From positions 168,197 through 232,196 of the forward strand of contig CAMFLR010000002.1 of the NCBI GenBank assembly GCA_945957605.1: a stretch of DNA of 64,000 nt. The letters run 5' to 3'. This stretch comes from an uncultured Isosphaeraceae bacterium (GTDB lineage: Bacteria > Planctomycetota > Planctomycetia > Isosphaerales > Isosphaeraceae). Under the pieces are notes generated by a model. The model saw only the letters and a program-made list of their open reading frames with translations. It was not told the DNA's origin and searched no databases. Made by a program: the position numbers and the translations under genes. Shown one piece after another: positions 43,116-53,095 of the stretch (the stretch's first letter is position 1; the number at the start of each line of letters is the position of its first letter).

Positions 43116-45320
43116 TTGCTCTCCCTGCCGCTGCTCTGGGCCATCGGCTTCTCGAACCTGCCGCTCTTGCAGATCGGCCTTGCCGCCGTTTCGCTGCCGA
43201 TCATCATCCACCTGCTGAATCGCCGCAAGTATCGCGAAACGTCGTGGGCCGCCATGCGTTTCTTGCTTGCCGCGATCAAAAAAAATCAGCGCCGGATCAA
43301 GATCGAGCAATGGCTGCTGCTTGCGGTTCGCACGCTCCTCATCCTCTTCCTCGTCTCCGCGATGGCGAAACCGTTTCTCGAAAGCCTGGGCGCAATGCAA
43401 TTGCTCCCGGGCGAACGAACCCATCGCGTGATCGTGCTCGACGGCAGCCTGAGCATGGCGTACACAACCGCGGATCGTTCGCGGTTCGATGAAGCCAAAG
43501 ACCTCGCCAACCGCCTCGTTCGCGACACCCGCGCCGGCGACGTGTTGTCGGTGGTCCTCATGGCCGACCCGCCCCGCGTCGTGATCGGCGACGCTTCCCC
43601 GTCCGCGAATCAAACCGAGGTGCTCAAGGAGATTAACCAAATCACCCTGCCGCACGGCGGTACAGATTTGGTGGCCAGCTTCGAGAAGATCGACAAAGCG
43701 CTCGAAGTGTCGACAATCCCTCGCAAGGAAGTCGTCTTCATCACCGACCTGCAAACCACAAGCTGGCGGAAAACCGGCGTCGAAGAAGCTTTGAAACGAG
43801 CCGTCGCCAAGCTCGAAGCGCGCAAGGCCCAGTCGACCGTCATCGACCTCGGTAAGGCAGGCGGCGAGAATCGCGCCGTGACCGATTTGCGGCTCAACCA
43901 ACCGGTCGTCGCACTCGGTTCGAGCGATCTCGTGGCAACCGCTACGGTGCGCAATTTCGGTCCAAATACTGTCAGCGCAGCCCGCGTAAAACTCTTGATC
44001 GACGGCCAGCTCGGCCCCGAACTTCCGCCCATCGATTTGCCCGTCGGCGTCGACGTTCCTGTCGTGTTCCGCCCGACCTTCCCCGCCTCGGGCGACCACA
44101 TGCTCGAAGTGAAGCTCGACGACGATCCCCTCCCGCTCGACAACCGCCGCTGGATGGCGGTGCCGGTGAAGGAAGCGCTCAAGGTGCTGCTTGTCGACGG
44201 CCACTTCAAGAGCGAAGCGTTCGAGTCGGAGACGGATTATCTCGCCCAGGCACTCAGCCCGTCGTCGACGAATCAAGGTAGTCCTGCGCTCATTCGTGTT
44301 GAAGTGATCACAGAATCAAGCTTCGCCCGCCGCGACCTCGCGCCTTATGATGCCGTCGTTCTCTGCAACGTCGGCCAGGTGAGCGAGTCGGAAGTGGCGT
44401 CGATCGACGCCTATCTCAAGCAAGGCGGCGGCTTGGTGGTTTTCGGCGGCGATCAGGTCGTTGCCGAGAATTACAACCGCCACCTCTACGCCGACGGCAA
44501 AGGAATTCTCCCTGCCTCAATTGGCGCCTCAATCGGCGATTCAGAGAAGAAGCAATCGGCGTTCGACATGAATCCGCTCGGCTTCACGCACCCGATCATC
44601 AAACCCTTCGCCGGCGCCGACGCTCCTGTCATCGCCGGCCTCGTGAACTCGAAAACCTGGCGTTATCACAAGCTAACGATCCCGCCTGGTTCGCAGGCGA
44701 AAGTCGCGCTCGCGTTCAGCAGCGGCGATCCGGCGATCGTCGAAGCCCCGCGGCACCGCGGACGTGTTGTGATGATCGCCACCTCTGCTGACGCCGGATG
44801 GACCACCTGGCCGCTGCACCCGAGCTATGCGCCGGTCATGGAGCAGGTCATTCTTCAAGCGGCTGGCGGCCGTCTCGCCGAGCGCAACGTCAAGGTCGGC
44901 CAACCGCTCGATCAGGTTCTTCCCACGAATGCCTCAAACAGCAACGCCGACATCGCGCGGCCCGACGACGCCAAGGCGCAGGTGAAGGTCAAGCCGTCGG
45001 GCGACGTGAGCCTCTTCCACTTCGACGACACCGACCTATCAGGCACCTACCGCGTGAAATATTCCGCGCAAGGAGTGCCCGAGGCCGCATTCGCCGCCAA
45101 TCCCGACCCAGCCGAGAGCGATCCCGCCAAGCTCGACCGCACCGGTCTGACGCAAGCGGTCCCCGGCTGGAAATTCACGCTTTTGAACAACTGGCAAGAC
45201 CTTACCGGTAGCGCGGTCTCGGTCGGTCGCCACGGCGAGCTGCACCGCCAGCTGCTCTACGGCGTGCTCCTGCTCCTCATCGTCGAGTCGATCATGGCGT
45301 GGAAGTTCGGGCATCATTAG
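43116..45320 (+). CDS. BatA/VWA-type membrane protein
   Basis: 734 residues. The N-terminus is the BatA double-helix module: LPLLQIGLAAVSLPIIIHLL, NRRKYRETSWAAMRFLLAA, and a second helix (WLLLAVRTLLILFLVSAMAK). A VWA domain follows with MIDAS DGSLSM and TDLQTT, then an Ig/CARDB-like region (~270-370), a Rossmann-like domain (AVVLCNVGQVSESEVASIDA), and a final helix. The start is TTG 43116, which has GGAGG seven bases upstream; TTG 43110 is too close to that site. It should be the membrane partner of the MoxR/DUF58 pair. Confidence 0.85.
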   Translation: MLSLPLLWAIGFSNLPLLQIGLAAVSLPIIIHLLNRRKYRETSWAAMRFLLAAIKKNQRRIKIEQWLLLAVRTLLILFLVSAMAKPFLESLGAMQLLPGERTHRVIVLDGSLSMAYTTADRSRFDEAKDLANRLVRDTRAGDVLSVVLMADPPRVVIGDASPSANQTEVLKEINQITLPHGGTDLVASFEKIDKALEVSTIPRKEVVFITDLQTTSWRKTGVEEALKRAVAKLEARKAQSTVIDLGKAGGENRAVTDLRLNQPVVALGSSDLVATATVRNFGPNTVSAARVKLLIDGQLGPELPPIDLPVGVDVPVVFRPTFPASGDHMLEVKLDDDPLPLDNRRWMAVPVKEALKVLLVDGHFKSEAFESETDYLAQALSPSSTNQGSPALIRVEVITESSFARRDLAPYDAVVLCNVGQVSESEVASIDAYLKQGGGLVVFGGDQVVAENYNRHLYADGKGILPASIGASIGDSEKKQSAFDMNPLGFTHPIIKPFAGADAPVIAGLVNSKTWRYHKLTIPPGSQAKVALAFSSGDPAIVEAPRHRGRVVMIATSADAGWTTWPLHPSYAPVMEQVILQAAGGRLAERNVKVGQPLDQVLPTNASNSNADIARPDDAKAQVKVKPSGDVSLFHFDDTDLSGTYRVKYSAQGVPEAAFAANPDPAESDPAKLDRTGLTQAVPGWKFTLLNNWQDLTGSAVSVGRHGELHRQLLYGVLLLLIVESIMAWKFGHH

Positions 45321-45392
45321 CCAATCTTTCAGATGAACACAACAGAACGCAAAGTTCTTTCCGATACGCAACGCAGCGAGAGGGCGTGAGAG

Positions 45393-47801
45393 ATGGATTG
45401 GTTGCTCCGACGGCTAGCTGAACGACTGGGTGTAGAACCGGCGAGAGCCGGTGAGGCGATCACGCCGCACATCCGTCCCGAGCAGCCCCTCTCGCAAGGC
45501 TGGACCATCCTCACGGTGGTCGGCTGCGTCGCGCTGATCGTCTGGCTCTATCGGCAGGAGGGGAAGGCGTCGACGGCTTACAAGATGCTCCTCGCCAGCC
45601 TGCGCATCTCGCTCGTGCTCCTTGCGCTCTTCATGCTGTCCGAGGCGGTGCTCTCCGTCGAACGCATGGGCCTGCCCTATTTCGTCGTGATGATCGACGA
45701 CTCCGCAAGCGAAGAAGTCGTCGACCAGTTCGCCGATGCAAAAGTGATGTCGGCCTCAAACGAGTTGGCGAAGCTCTCGGGCAAAACTGAATCGAGCCGA
45801 CTGGCGGTCGCGCAAGGCTGGCTGCTCAAAGACAACGGTGCCTTGATTCGCGAGCTGCAAAAGCAGCACCGCGTGCGGCTGTACGTCGTCTCGAACGATG
45901 CGCGCCCGCTGGCCGAAATCGACAAGGTCGACGACATCCCCCCTGCCCTCGAAAAAGTCAAAGCACTCAAAGCGAAAGGCGAACAAAGCCGCCTGGGCGT
46001 CGGTGTGCGCAAGGTTCTTACCGAGCTGCGCGGCGTGCCACCGACAGCGATCCTCCTACTCACCGACGGCCAGACGACCGATGGTGAACCACTCGCCGAA
46101 GCCGCCAAATTCGCCGGACGCAAAGGGGTGCCGCTCTACACGATCGGCCTGGGCGATCCCGAAGCCCCGCGCGACCTTGAGCTGAGCGAGTTGCTCGTCG
46201 ACGACGTGGTGTTCGTCGACGACCTCGTGCGGTTCCAGCCCAAGCTCACCGCCAAAGGGTTCTCAGGTGAAGAGGTGACGGTCCGTCTCTCCGAGCGCGA
46301 CGCGACTTCCGCCGATCCCAAGTCGTTCCAGGTCGTCGAGACGATTCACGTCCCCGCCCCGCCCGACGGCCAGCCCAAGCGGATCGAAATCCCGCACCGC
46401 CCCAAGCGCACGGGACAAATCACCTACGTCGTCGAGGTCGAAAAAAAGGACCGCGAGCTTTCGACCGAGAACAATCGGATCGAACGCACAATCCACGTCC
46501 GCGAGGAAAAACTCAAAATCCTCTTCGTAGACAACGAGCCGCGCTACGAGTTCCGCTATCTGAAAAACTTCCTCCAGCGCGAGAAGACGATCGACCTCAA
46601 GGTCGTCCTCCTCTCCTCCGACCCCGAATATTCCAACCAGGATCTCTACGCGATCCCGACCTTCCCCGCCTCGAAGGAAGATCTCTTCAATTATGACGTG
46701 ATCATTCTTGGCGACGCCGATCCCGGCAACCTCTCGCGCTCGCAGATGACGAACCTCGCCGAGTTCGTCACCGAAAAAGGTGGCGGCGTTCTCTTCCTCG
46801 CTGGCGATCAGTTCAACCCGCTGAGCTACCGCAGCAGCCCGCTCGAAGACCTGTTGCCCATCGAACTGGCCGACTCACGCAATCCGACCGCCGTTGGCAA
46901 CGCAATCCCCGCGTTCAAGCCGAACTTGACGGTCGAAGGCCGGTCGAGCCCGATTTTCCGCTTCGGCGACGACGAGGTCACGAGCGCCCGAATCTGGGCG
47001 AACCTGCCCGACCTCTTCTGGTACTTCGAGGCCCCGCGCAAGAAGCCGGCCGCATTGGTTCTCGCCGAACACCCGACGCAAACCGGCTCCGACGGACCGA
47101 TCCCGATCATGCTCTATCAGTTCGTCGGCTCGGGCAAAGTGATGTTCAACGCCGTCGACGACACCTGGCGCTGGCGGTTCCGCGTCGGCGACAAATACTT
47201 CGGCCGCTATTGGATTCAAACGATCCGGTTCCTCGCCCGCTCGAAGTTGCTCGGACAGCGTCAGGCCGAGGTGCAAACCGATCGCCGACGCTATCAGCGC
47301 AACGAGCCGGTCGTCATCCGCGTCCGCTTCCCCAATCCTGCGTTAGCGCCGGGCTCGCGCGAAGTGACGGTCGAGATCGAGAAGAAAGACGGCTCCGGAC
47401 CGCGCAAGCTCACGTTAACGGGTACGCCCAACACCCCGAATCTGCTCGAAGGCGTGCTGCCGCAAGCGGTCGAGGGTGATTACACGGTTCGCTTGCTTCC
47501 GCCGCCGGTGCTCGAAGGCAACCTCCCATCAACCACGTTCCGCGTCGACCCGCCGGCCGGCGAGATGGAGCGGGTGCAAATGAACGAGCCCGAACTCATT
47601 CGCGCAGCCTCCCTCTCGAACGGTGCGTTCTACACCGTAGCGGATACGTCAAAGCTGCTAGGCAGCTTGCCGAAACCGCAGAAAGTGCCCCTCGATACCG
47701 ACCCGCCAATCCCGTTGTGGAACACCTGGCCCGTGCTGGCTCTGTTCCTCACGATCCTGGTGGCGGAGTGGGTTTTGAGGAAACGTAAACAAATGGTATA
47801 A
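45393..47801 (+). CDS. Large VWA-domain membrane protein
   Basis: 802 residues. Two N-terminal helices (ILTVVGCVALIVWLY and ASLRISLVLLALFMLSEAVL) are followed by a VWA domain with MIDAS DDSAS and LLLTDGQTTDGE, an Ig-like segment (~290-370), a glutamine-amidotransferase-like Rossmann domain (DNEPRYEFRYLKNFLQREKT, NYDVIILGDADPGNLSRSQM, GGGVLFLAGDQFNPLSYRSS), another beta region and a C-terminal helix (WPVLALFLTILVAEWVL). No catalytic Cys is seen in the Rossmann domain. Probably a membrane-bound binding partner in the MoxR system. Confidence 0.85.
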   Translation: MDWLLRRLAERLGVEPARAGEAITPHIRPEQPLSQGWTILTVVGCVALIVWLYRQEGKASTAYKMLLASLRISLVLLALFMLSEAVLSVERMGLPYFVVMIDDSASEEVVDQFADAKVMSASNELAKLSGKTESSRLAVAQGWLLKDNGALIRELQKQHRVRLYVVSNDARPLAEIDKVDDIPPALEKVKALKAKGEQSRLGVGVRKVLTELRGVPPTAILLLTDGQTTDGEPLAEAAKFAGRKGVPLYTIGLGDPEAPRDLELSELLVDDVVFVDDLVRFQPKLTAKGFSGEEVTVRLSERDATSADPKSFQVVETIHVPAPPDGQPKRIEIPHRPKRTGQITYVVEVEKKDRELSTENNRIERTIHVREEKLKILFVDNEPRYEFRYLKNFLQREKTIDLKVVLLSSDPEYSNQDLYAIPTFPASKEDLFNYDVIILGDADPGNLSRSQMTNLAEFVTEKGGGVLFLAGDQFNPLSYRSSPLEDLLPIELADSRNPTAVGNAIPAFKPNLTVEGRSSPIFRFGDDEVTSARIWANLPDLFWYFEAPRKKPAALVLAEHPTQTGSDGPIPIMLYQFVGSGKVMFNAVDDTWRWRFRVGDKYFGRYWIQTIRFLARSKLLGQRQAEVQTDRRRYQRNEPVVIRVRFPNPALAPGSREVTVEIEKKDGSGPRKLTLTGTPNTPNLLEGVLPQAVEGDYTVRLLPPPVLEGNLPSTTFRVDPPAGEMERVQMNEPELIRAASLSNGAFYTVADTSKLLGSLPKPQKVPLDTDPPIPLWNTWPVLALFLTILVAEWVLRKRKQMV

Positions 47802-47864
47802 TTTCGGTTAGCTTTTCGTGGACGACGGGCCTTGCAGTTCGCTTGATCGCCCGGGAGGTTTGAG

Positions 47865-50800
47865 ATGCGTCACCCGCTCGAATCGCGTATTGCTGCCCTC
47901 CGCGGGCAGGTTCGTCGTCTGCTCGCGGCCCACGGCGTTGCGTGGCTCGTGCTTGGCGTGGTCGCCGCAGTCATCGCCGCCGGCGCGCTCGACTGGCTCA
48001 TCCATCTCGTCCCCGAAGTACGGCTCGCGCTGCTCATCGGCGTGATCGGCCTCACCGGCTGGCTCTTTGTCCGTTATGTGCTCGCGCCGCTCGTCGTCCG
48101 GTTCAATAACCTCGACATCGCCCTCAAAATCGAGCAGCACTGGCCCGGCCTGAACGACCGCCTCGCCAGCACGATTCAATTCCTTCACGCGAAGGACGAC
48201 GATTCACTCGGCTCGAAAGCGATGCGCGACGCCACAATCGCGCAAACGATTGAGGAAACGAAAGAGATCGACTTCCGCAAAGCAATCGACCCGCGCCCGG
48301 CGCGTGTCGCCCTGCAATGGTCGTCGCTGGCACTCGCATGCGCCCTCGGCCTGCTTTTCCTCGTGCCAATGTCGAGCCGAATCGCCCTCGATCGCCTCTT
48401 CCGCCCCTTCGGCACAACCGAGTGGCCCAAGCTCACACATCTGACGATCGTCGCCGACGAAACGGCCCACAAGGTCGCGCGCGGCGAGCCTTACACACTC
48501 GCGGTCGGCGTGGCGAAGGGCGAGCACATGCCCTCGTCAGCCAAGGTTATGTACAAATTCGCCGATGGGGAGACATCGGAAGAACCGCTCCGTCCTGCCG
48601 ACGACGGCGTCTTCCGCGGCCGTCTCGAAACCGCGAATCGCGACTTCACCTTCACCGTAACGGCCGGCGACGACCAGACCGCGCCCTGGGATGTCAAAGT
48701 CGTTCCTCCGCCGGTTCTCTCCGACCTCACGGTGAAAATCACCGCCCCCGCCTACACCGGCGTGCCACCACAAACGCTCGCCCCGGGCAATACCCAGCCC
48801 AAGGCGGTGTTCGGCAGCCAGGTTGAGATTACCGCCAAGTCGAACAAGCCGCTCGCTACGGCGATGCTTCGACTCGGTGAAGGGACCTCGAAGGAGCCGG
48901 TACAGCTCGTCAACAACGGCCTCGGCGTTTCCGCCAAATTCACGGCCGAAACGAACGTCGGCTTCTGGTTCGAGTTGAAAGACACGGAAGGATTCAAGAA
49001 CCAGGAAGCGGTGCGATACGACCTCCGCACTGTTCCCGATGAAACCCCGCGCGTGACGTTCGAGGAACCGACCAACGACCGCGACGTCCCCGCAAAAGCC
49101 GTCGTGCCGGTGCAAATCGCGGTCGACGACGATTACGGCATTCACTCAGTTCGGATGATCTACAAGGTCGCAGCCGGCGGCTCCGAACCGACGAAGGAAG
49201 TGGTCCTGCCACTCTGGGACGGCACCGCGAAGAAGGACGCTCCGCCGTCGAAGCACGAAGTTGCGACGTATCGTTGGGATCTCGCGCCGCTCAAGCTCGA
49301 GCCGGGAACGATCATCTCGTTTCATGCCGACGCACGTGACTTCGACAACGTCAAAGGGCCGAACATCGGCAAGAGCCGCGAGCTGCGTTTGCGAATCGTT
49401 TCCGACGACGAGGCAAATCGCCAGATCGAGGAACAGCAGCGTGCCCTGCGCGACGACATCGAACGCACGCACGCGATGCAGAAGCAGGCGCAAACGCCCG
49501 TCGACGAAGCGATTCGCACGCTCTCCCGCACGAACAAGCCGCCGGCGCAGGTGCGCGACAACCTCCGCAACGCCGAGACGATCCAGCGGCAGGTAACGAG
49601 CCGGATCACCAGCAAGTCCGACGGCATCGAGCAAAAAATCCAGCGCATCACCGACGATCTGAAAAACTTCAACATCCCCAATCAAGATGTCGAACGCCAA
49701 ATGCTGGCGATGAAGCAAACGGTCGACAAGCTCAAGCAGCAAAACCTGACGCCGGCCGAACAAAGCCTCACGCGCGGCGGCAAGGCCCTCGAAGAGCAGG
49801 CCAACGGCAAGAATCAGCCCGAACAAGGGGCCCAGCCGCAGCAGGGTGAAAACCAAAATCAGCCCCAGGCCGATCCGCAAGCCGGCGCGCAGTCGAAGGG
49901 TGCCAACGCCCAGCCTGAAACTGGAGCCCAGGGCCAGAATCAGCCCCAGCAAGATCAGGGCAATCAAGCCAAGGGCCAGCAAGCCAAAGGCCAGCAAGGC
50001 GAGCAATCAAAGGGTCAACAGGGCGAGCAAACTAAAGGCCAACAAGGCGATCAGGCCAAAGGCCAGAATGGTGACCAGGCTAAGGGTCAGCAGGGAGATC
50101 AATCCAAGGGTCAGCAGGAAAAAGGCCAGCAAGGTGATCAGTCCAAAGGTCAACAGGGCGATCAATCGAAAGGCCAGCAGGGAGATCAGTCCAAGGGCCA
50201 AGCCGGCGATCAATCCAAGGGTCAACAAGGCGATCAATCCAAAGGTCAGCAAGGTGACCAATCGAAGGGACAATCTGGCGATCAATCAAAGGGCCAGATG
50301 AGCGATCAGTCCAAAGGTCAACAGGGCGGACAGCAACAACAGGGCGATCAATCCAAAGGCCAGCAGGGCGGACAGCAACAACAGGGCGATCAATCCAAGG
50401 GTCAACAAGGCGGTCAACAGCAAGGCGATCAATCCAAGGGCCAGCAAGGCGGACAGCAACAACAAGGCGATCAGCAGCAAGCTCAGAACCAGAAGAAGCC
50501 CGAGCCGCAGCTTGCCTTGAACGACGCCGCCAAAAATCAAAAGCAAATCGCCGACGATCTCAAGAAGATGCTCGACAACATGAGCGAGTTCGACACGTAT
50601 CGCGGTGTTATCCGCGAAGCGAAGTCGATCTTGCAGCAGCAAGAGCAGGCAATGAAGCAGGCGGCCGAAGCTGCGAACAAGCCCGACCTCATGAGCAAAA
50701 CGCCCGAAGCCCTCACGCCCGAACAGAAGGCCGAGTTGGAGAATCTTGGTGCCCGCCAGGCCGAGCTAGCCAAACTCCTCCAGAACTTCGAAGCCAAGCT

Positions 50801-52079
50801 CGACGAGATGGCCAAGAAGGTTGAGAAGGACGACCCCCTCGCCGCCGCCGCACTCAAAGACGCCGCCAAGCAAAGCCGCCAGAAGGCGACATCAGCGAAG
50901 ATGGCCGAAGGGGCCGAGCAGCTTGGTAAGAATCAGATGGGCCAGGCCCGTCAGAACCAGGAACAGGCCCGCAACGATTTGAAGGAGCTCGTCGATTCGA
51001 TCCAGAATCGTCGCGAGCGCGAACTCGCTCGTCTCGTACAAGAAATGAAGCAGGCCGAGCAAGATCTCAAGAATCTCCGAGCCCGCCAGGCGGCCAACCT
51101 CAAAAAGACCGCCGACGCCAAGAAGATGACCGATCCCAAGGCTCGCGAGAAGGAGCTCCAAAAACTCGCGAAGGAGCAGGCCGAGATTCAGAAGGAGTTG
51201 CAGAAGCAGCTTCAGAAGCTCGCCAAGCTCGGCGCAGAAGGCGCGTCTCAGAAGGCCGACAAGGCGGCGGGCAAGATGGCCAAGGCCGAGCAAGACCTGA
51301 ACCAGGATCAGGGCGAGCAGGCTGAAGAGGATATGGAGGAAGCCCTCGATAACCTCCGTCAGGCCCAGCAAGAGCTCGCCGAAAATCGTCGCGACGCCGA
51401 GGAACAACTCGCCATGGAGCAAATCTCCAAGATGAGTGATCACCTCAAGTCGATCGCCGAGCGGCAAAACAAGATGATCGACGAAACGACAAACTACGAA
51501 CAAGCTCGCGCCAAGAACGACGGCAAGCTCTCAATCGCCCAACGCACTGGTGTCCGCGACCTCGGTCGCGTCGAATCAGCGCTCAAAGACGAAACCGCCG
51601 ACCTGATCGAACGCCTCGGCGAAGGTGCTCCCGTCTTCACACTCACGCTGAAACGGGCGATGGGTGCAATGGACGACGCCGCCACGCGTCTAGGCGCCTT
51701 GAAAACCGATAAGTCAACACTCGCCGCCGAGAAGTCCGCCTCGGGGCGGTTCAAACAACTTCTCGACTCGCTCAAACCCGATAAAATGAAGAAGGCGGAC
51801 GGCGACGGCGGTGACCAGCAGGGAGGCGGTGGTGGCGGGGGCGGAGGCGGCGGTGGTGGCGACAACATCCCCGCGGCCGCTCAGATCAAGATGCTTAAGA
51901 TGCTCCAGCAAGAGCTGAACGACCGGACCGACGAACTCGATCAATTGACTCAGCGAGGCGAAAAGCTCACGCCCGATCAAGAGGCGGAACGCGCGAAACT
52001 TCACGAAGACCAGGGTGCCCTGGCCGACCTCGTGCGCGACCTGACCCGCCCCAAACAAGCCGACGGGGAGGATGACTGA
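47865..52079 (+). CDS. Giant DUF4175-like membrane protein with Gln/Gly/Lys repeats and coiled coils
   Basis: 1404 residues. Three N-terminal helices (two at ~20-75, one at ~145-170) lead to beta-rich Ig-like regions (~180-520). A charged coiled coil (~520-680) precedes a low-complexity repeat block (~702-872) of QSKGQQGD octads. A second long coiled coil (~890-1210) follows, then a 13-Gly run near residue 1325 and a helical C-terminus. The N-terminal layout fits DUF4175 proteins of the MoxR/VWA islands. Most of the protein should extend outside the membrane. Start ATG 47865 has GGGAGG upstream. Confidence 0.82.
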   Translation: MRHPLESRIAALRGQVRRLLAAHGVAWLVLGVVAAVIAAGALDWLIHLVPEVRLALLIGVIGLTGWLFVRYVLAPLVVRFNNLDIALKIEQHWPGLNDRLASTIQFLHAKDDDSLGSKAMRDATIAQTIEETKEIDFRKAIDPRPARVALQWSSLALACALGLLFLVPMSSRIALDRLFRPFGTTEWPKLTHLTIVADETAHKVARGEPYTLAVGVAKGEHMPSSAKVMYKFADGETSEEPLRPADDGVFRGRLETANRDFTFTVTAGDDQTAPWDVKVVPPPVLSDLTVKITAPAYTGVPPQTLAPGNTQPKAVFGSQVEITAKSNKPLATAMLRLGEGTSKEPVQLVNNGLGVSAKFTAETNVGFWFELKDTEGFKNQEAVRYDLRTVPDETPRVTFEEPTNDRDVPAKAVVPVQIAVDDDYGIHSVRMIYKVAAGGSEPTKEVVLPLWDGTAKKDAPPSKHEVATYRWDLAPLKLEPGTIISFHADARDFDNVKGPNIGKSRELRLRIVSDDEANRQIEEQQRALRDDIERTHAMQKQAQTPVDEAIRTLSRTNKPPAQVRDNLRNAETIQRQVTSRITSKSDGIEQKIQRITDDLKNFNIPNQDVERQMLAMKQTVDKLKQQNLTPAEQSLTRGGKALEEQANGKNQPEQGAQPQQGENQNQPQADPQAGAQSKGANAQPETGAQGQNQPQQDQGNQAKGQQAKGQQGEQSKGQQGEQTKGQQGDQAKGQNGDQAKGQQGDQSKGQQEKGQQGDQSKGQQGDQSKGQQGDQSKGQAGDQSKGQQGDQSKGQQGDQSKGQSGDQSKGQMSDQSKGQQGGQQQQGDQSKGQQGGQQQQGDQSKGQQGGQQQGDQSKGQQGGQQQQGDQQQAQNQKKPEPQLALNDAAKNQKQIADDLKKMLDNMSEFDTYRGVIREAKSILQQQEQAMKQAAEAANKPDLMSKTPEALTPEQKAELENLGARQAELAKLLQNFEAKLDEMAKKVEKDDPLAAAALKDAAKQSRQKATSAKMAEGAEQLGKNQMGQARQNQEQARNDLKELVDSIQNRRERELARLVQEMKQAEQDLKNLRARQAANLKKTADAKKMTDPKAREKELQKLAKEQAEIQKELQKQLQKLAKLGAEGASQKADKAAGKMAKAEQDLNQDQGEQAEEDMEEALDNLRQAQQELAENRRDAEEQLAMEQISKMSDHLKSIAERQNKMIDETTNYEQARAKNDGKLSIAQRTGVRDLGRVESALKDETADLIERLGEGAPVFTLTLKRAMGAMDDAATRLGALKTDKSTLAAEKSASGRFKQLLDSLKPDKMKKADGDGGDQQGGGGGGGGGGGGGDNIPAAAQIKMLKMLQQELNDRTDELDQLTQRGEKLTPDQEAERAKLHEDQGALADLVRDLTRPKQADGEDD
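49969..50480 (+). repeat. In-frame octapeptide tandem repeat (QSKGQQGD type)
   Basis: About 510 bases of tandem repeats with a 24-base unit coding QSKGQQGD and variants (QAKGQNGD, QSKGQAGD, QSKGQSGD, QSKGQMSD). The last four units carry an inserted GGQQQ(Q). The reading frame is kept throughout, so this is a protein repeat, not an array of non-coding repeats. It is a likely site of length variation between strains and of assembly error. Confidence 0.9.
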
Positions 52080-52081
52080 TC

Positions 52082-53092
52082 ATGAATCACTCGCGCACTC
52101 GCTTGAGCATTGGCTCACGTTCGCTGGTAGCGCTCACAGTCGCCGCCACGCTCGCACTCTCGGGCATCGCCTTCGCACAACAAGGCGGCAAACCAAAGGA
52201 CGACGCCCTCGACGATCTCCTCAAAAAGGTCGAGGAAACCGCCAAAAAGGAAGCTCCGTCAAGCACGGCCAAATCGGGCGATGCCGAAAAGAAACCGGCC
52301 AAGCCCGGCGAGGTCGCTCCCAAGGACAAGGACCTCGACAGCCTGCTCGACAAGCTCGGTCAGTCAAAAGACGAAGCTTCGCCCGACGGCGCGAAGCCCC
52401 CGCCCCCTCCCGGCGCGGGTGGCGACGACAAAGATAAAGACAAGGGCAAAGGCAGCGACAACAAGGACAAGAAACCCGGCGAAGGTCAGGGAAAAGATAG
52501 CAAGGATCAGAAGCGCGACGCGTCGAAGTCGAAGGCCGACAACCTCACCGGCCGCGACAAGGAAACCGACGAGGTCCTCGACGAGCTGATGGGCAAGAAG
52601 AAAAAGCCCAAGCCAGGCGATGCACAGAAGAAGGGGCAGAAGCAGGGTGAGGAAGAAGGTCCGCTCGGCGATCTCGTGAAGCAGATGCGCGAGGTTGAAG
52701 AGCGTCTCGGCAAGCCGGATACGGGCGAGCAAACTCGACAGAAGCAGGCCGAGATCGTCAAGAAGATGGACACGATGATCGAGCAGATGCGCAAGATGCA
52801 AAGCCGCCAGCAGGCAATGCGTATGATGCGCCAAGGCCAGCAGAAGGGGCAGCAGCAGGGCGAGAATCAGGACGGCGATCTCGCGAACGGACCGCCGCTA
52901 CAGAAACCTGAGAAGCCCAAGCCGAAGAACGTGCTCGCACTCGACAAGAATCCCTGGGGACACCTTCCCCCCGAGCTTCGCGCCGAGATGGACAACATCT
53001 TCAAGGAAGACCTGCTCCCGGCGAAGCAAGATTTGATCAAGCGTTACTATCTCTCCGTGTCCAAGAAGAGCCTGGCCCGAGAGGAGCAATAA
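52082..53092 (+). CDS. Exported Lys/Asp-rich protein of the MoxR island
   Basis: 336 residues with a signal peptide (SLVALTVAATLALSGIAFAQ). The mature protein is strongly charged and disordered-looking and carries three spaced copies of a D-x2-LD-x-LL-like motif: DDALDDLLKKVEE, DKDLDSLLDKLGQ and ETDEVLDELMGKK. A helical segment follows (VKQMREVEERLGKPDTGEQT, KKMDTMIEQMRKMQSRQQAM). The last 45 residues are distinct: NPWGHLPPELRAEMDNIFKE and IKRYYLSVSK, a tail I associate with planctomycete proteins of this island. Two bases separate it from the previous stop. Confidence 0.78.
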   Translation: MNHSRTRLSIGSRSLVALTVAATLALSGIAFAQQGGKPKDDALDDLLKKVEETAKKEAPSSTAKSGDAEKKPAKPGEVAPKDKDLDSLLDKLGQSKDEASPDGAKPPPPPGAGGDDKDKDKGKGSDNKDKKPGEGQGKDSKDQKRDASKSKADNLTGRDKETDEVLDELMGKKKKPKPGDAQKKGQKQGEEEGPLGDLVKQMREVEERLGKPDTGEQTRQKQAEIVKKMDTMIEQMRKMQSRQQAMRMMRQGQQKGQQQGENQDGDLANGPPLQKPEKPKPKNVLALDKNPWGHLPPELRAEMDNIFKEDLLPAKQDLIKRYYLSVSKKSLAREEQ

Positions 53093-53095
53093 GCC

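Noticed and set aside
49969..50480. CRISPR-like regular repeat array
   Set aside because: Units are contiguous, without unique spacers, and in frame inside a long coding sequence.
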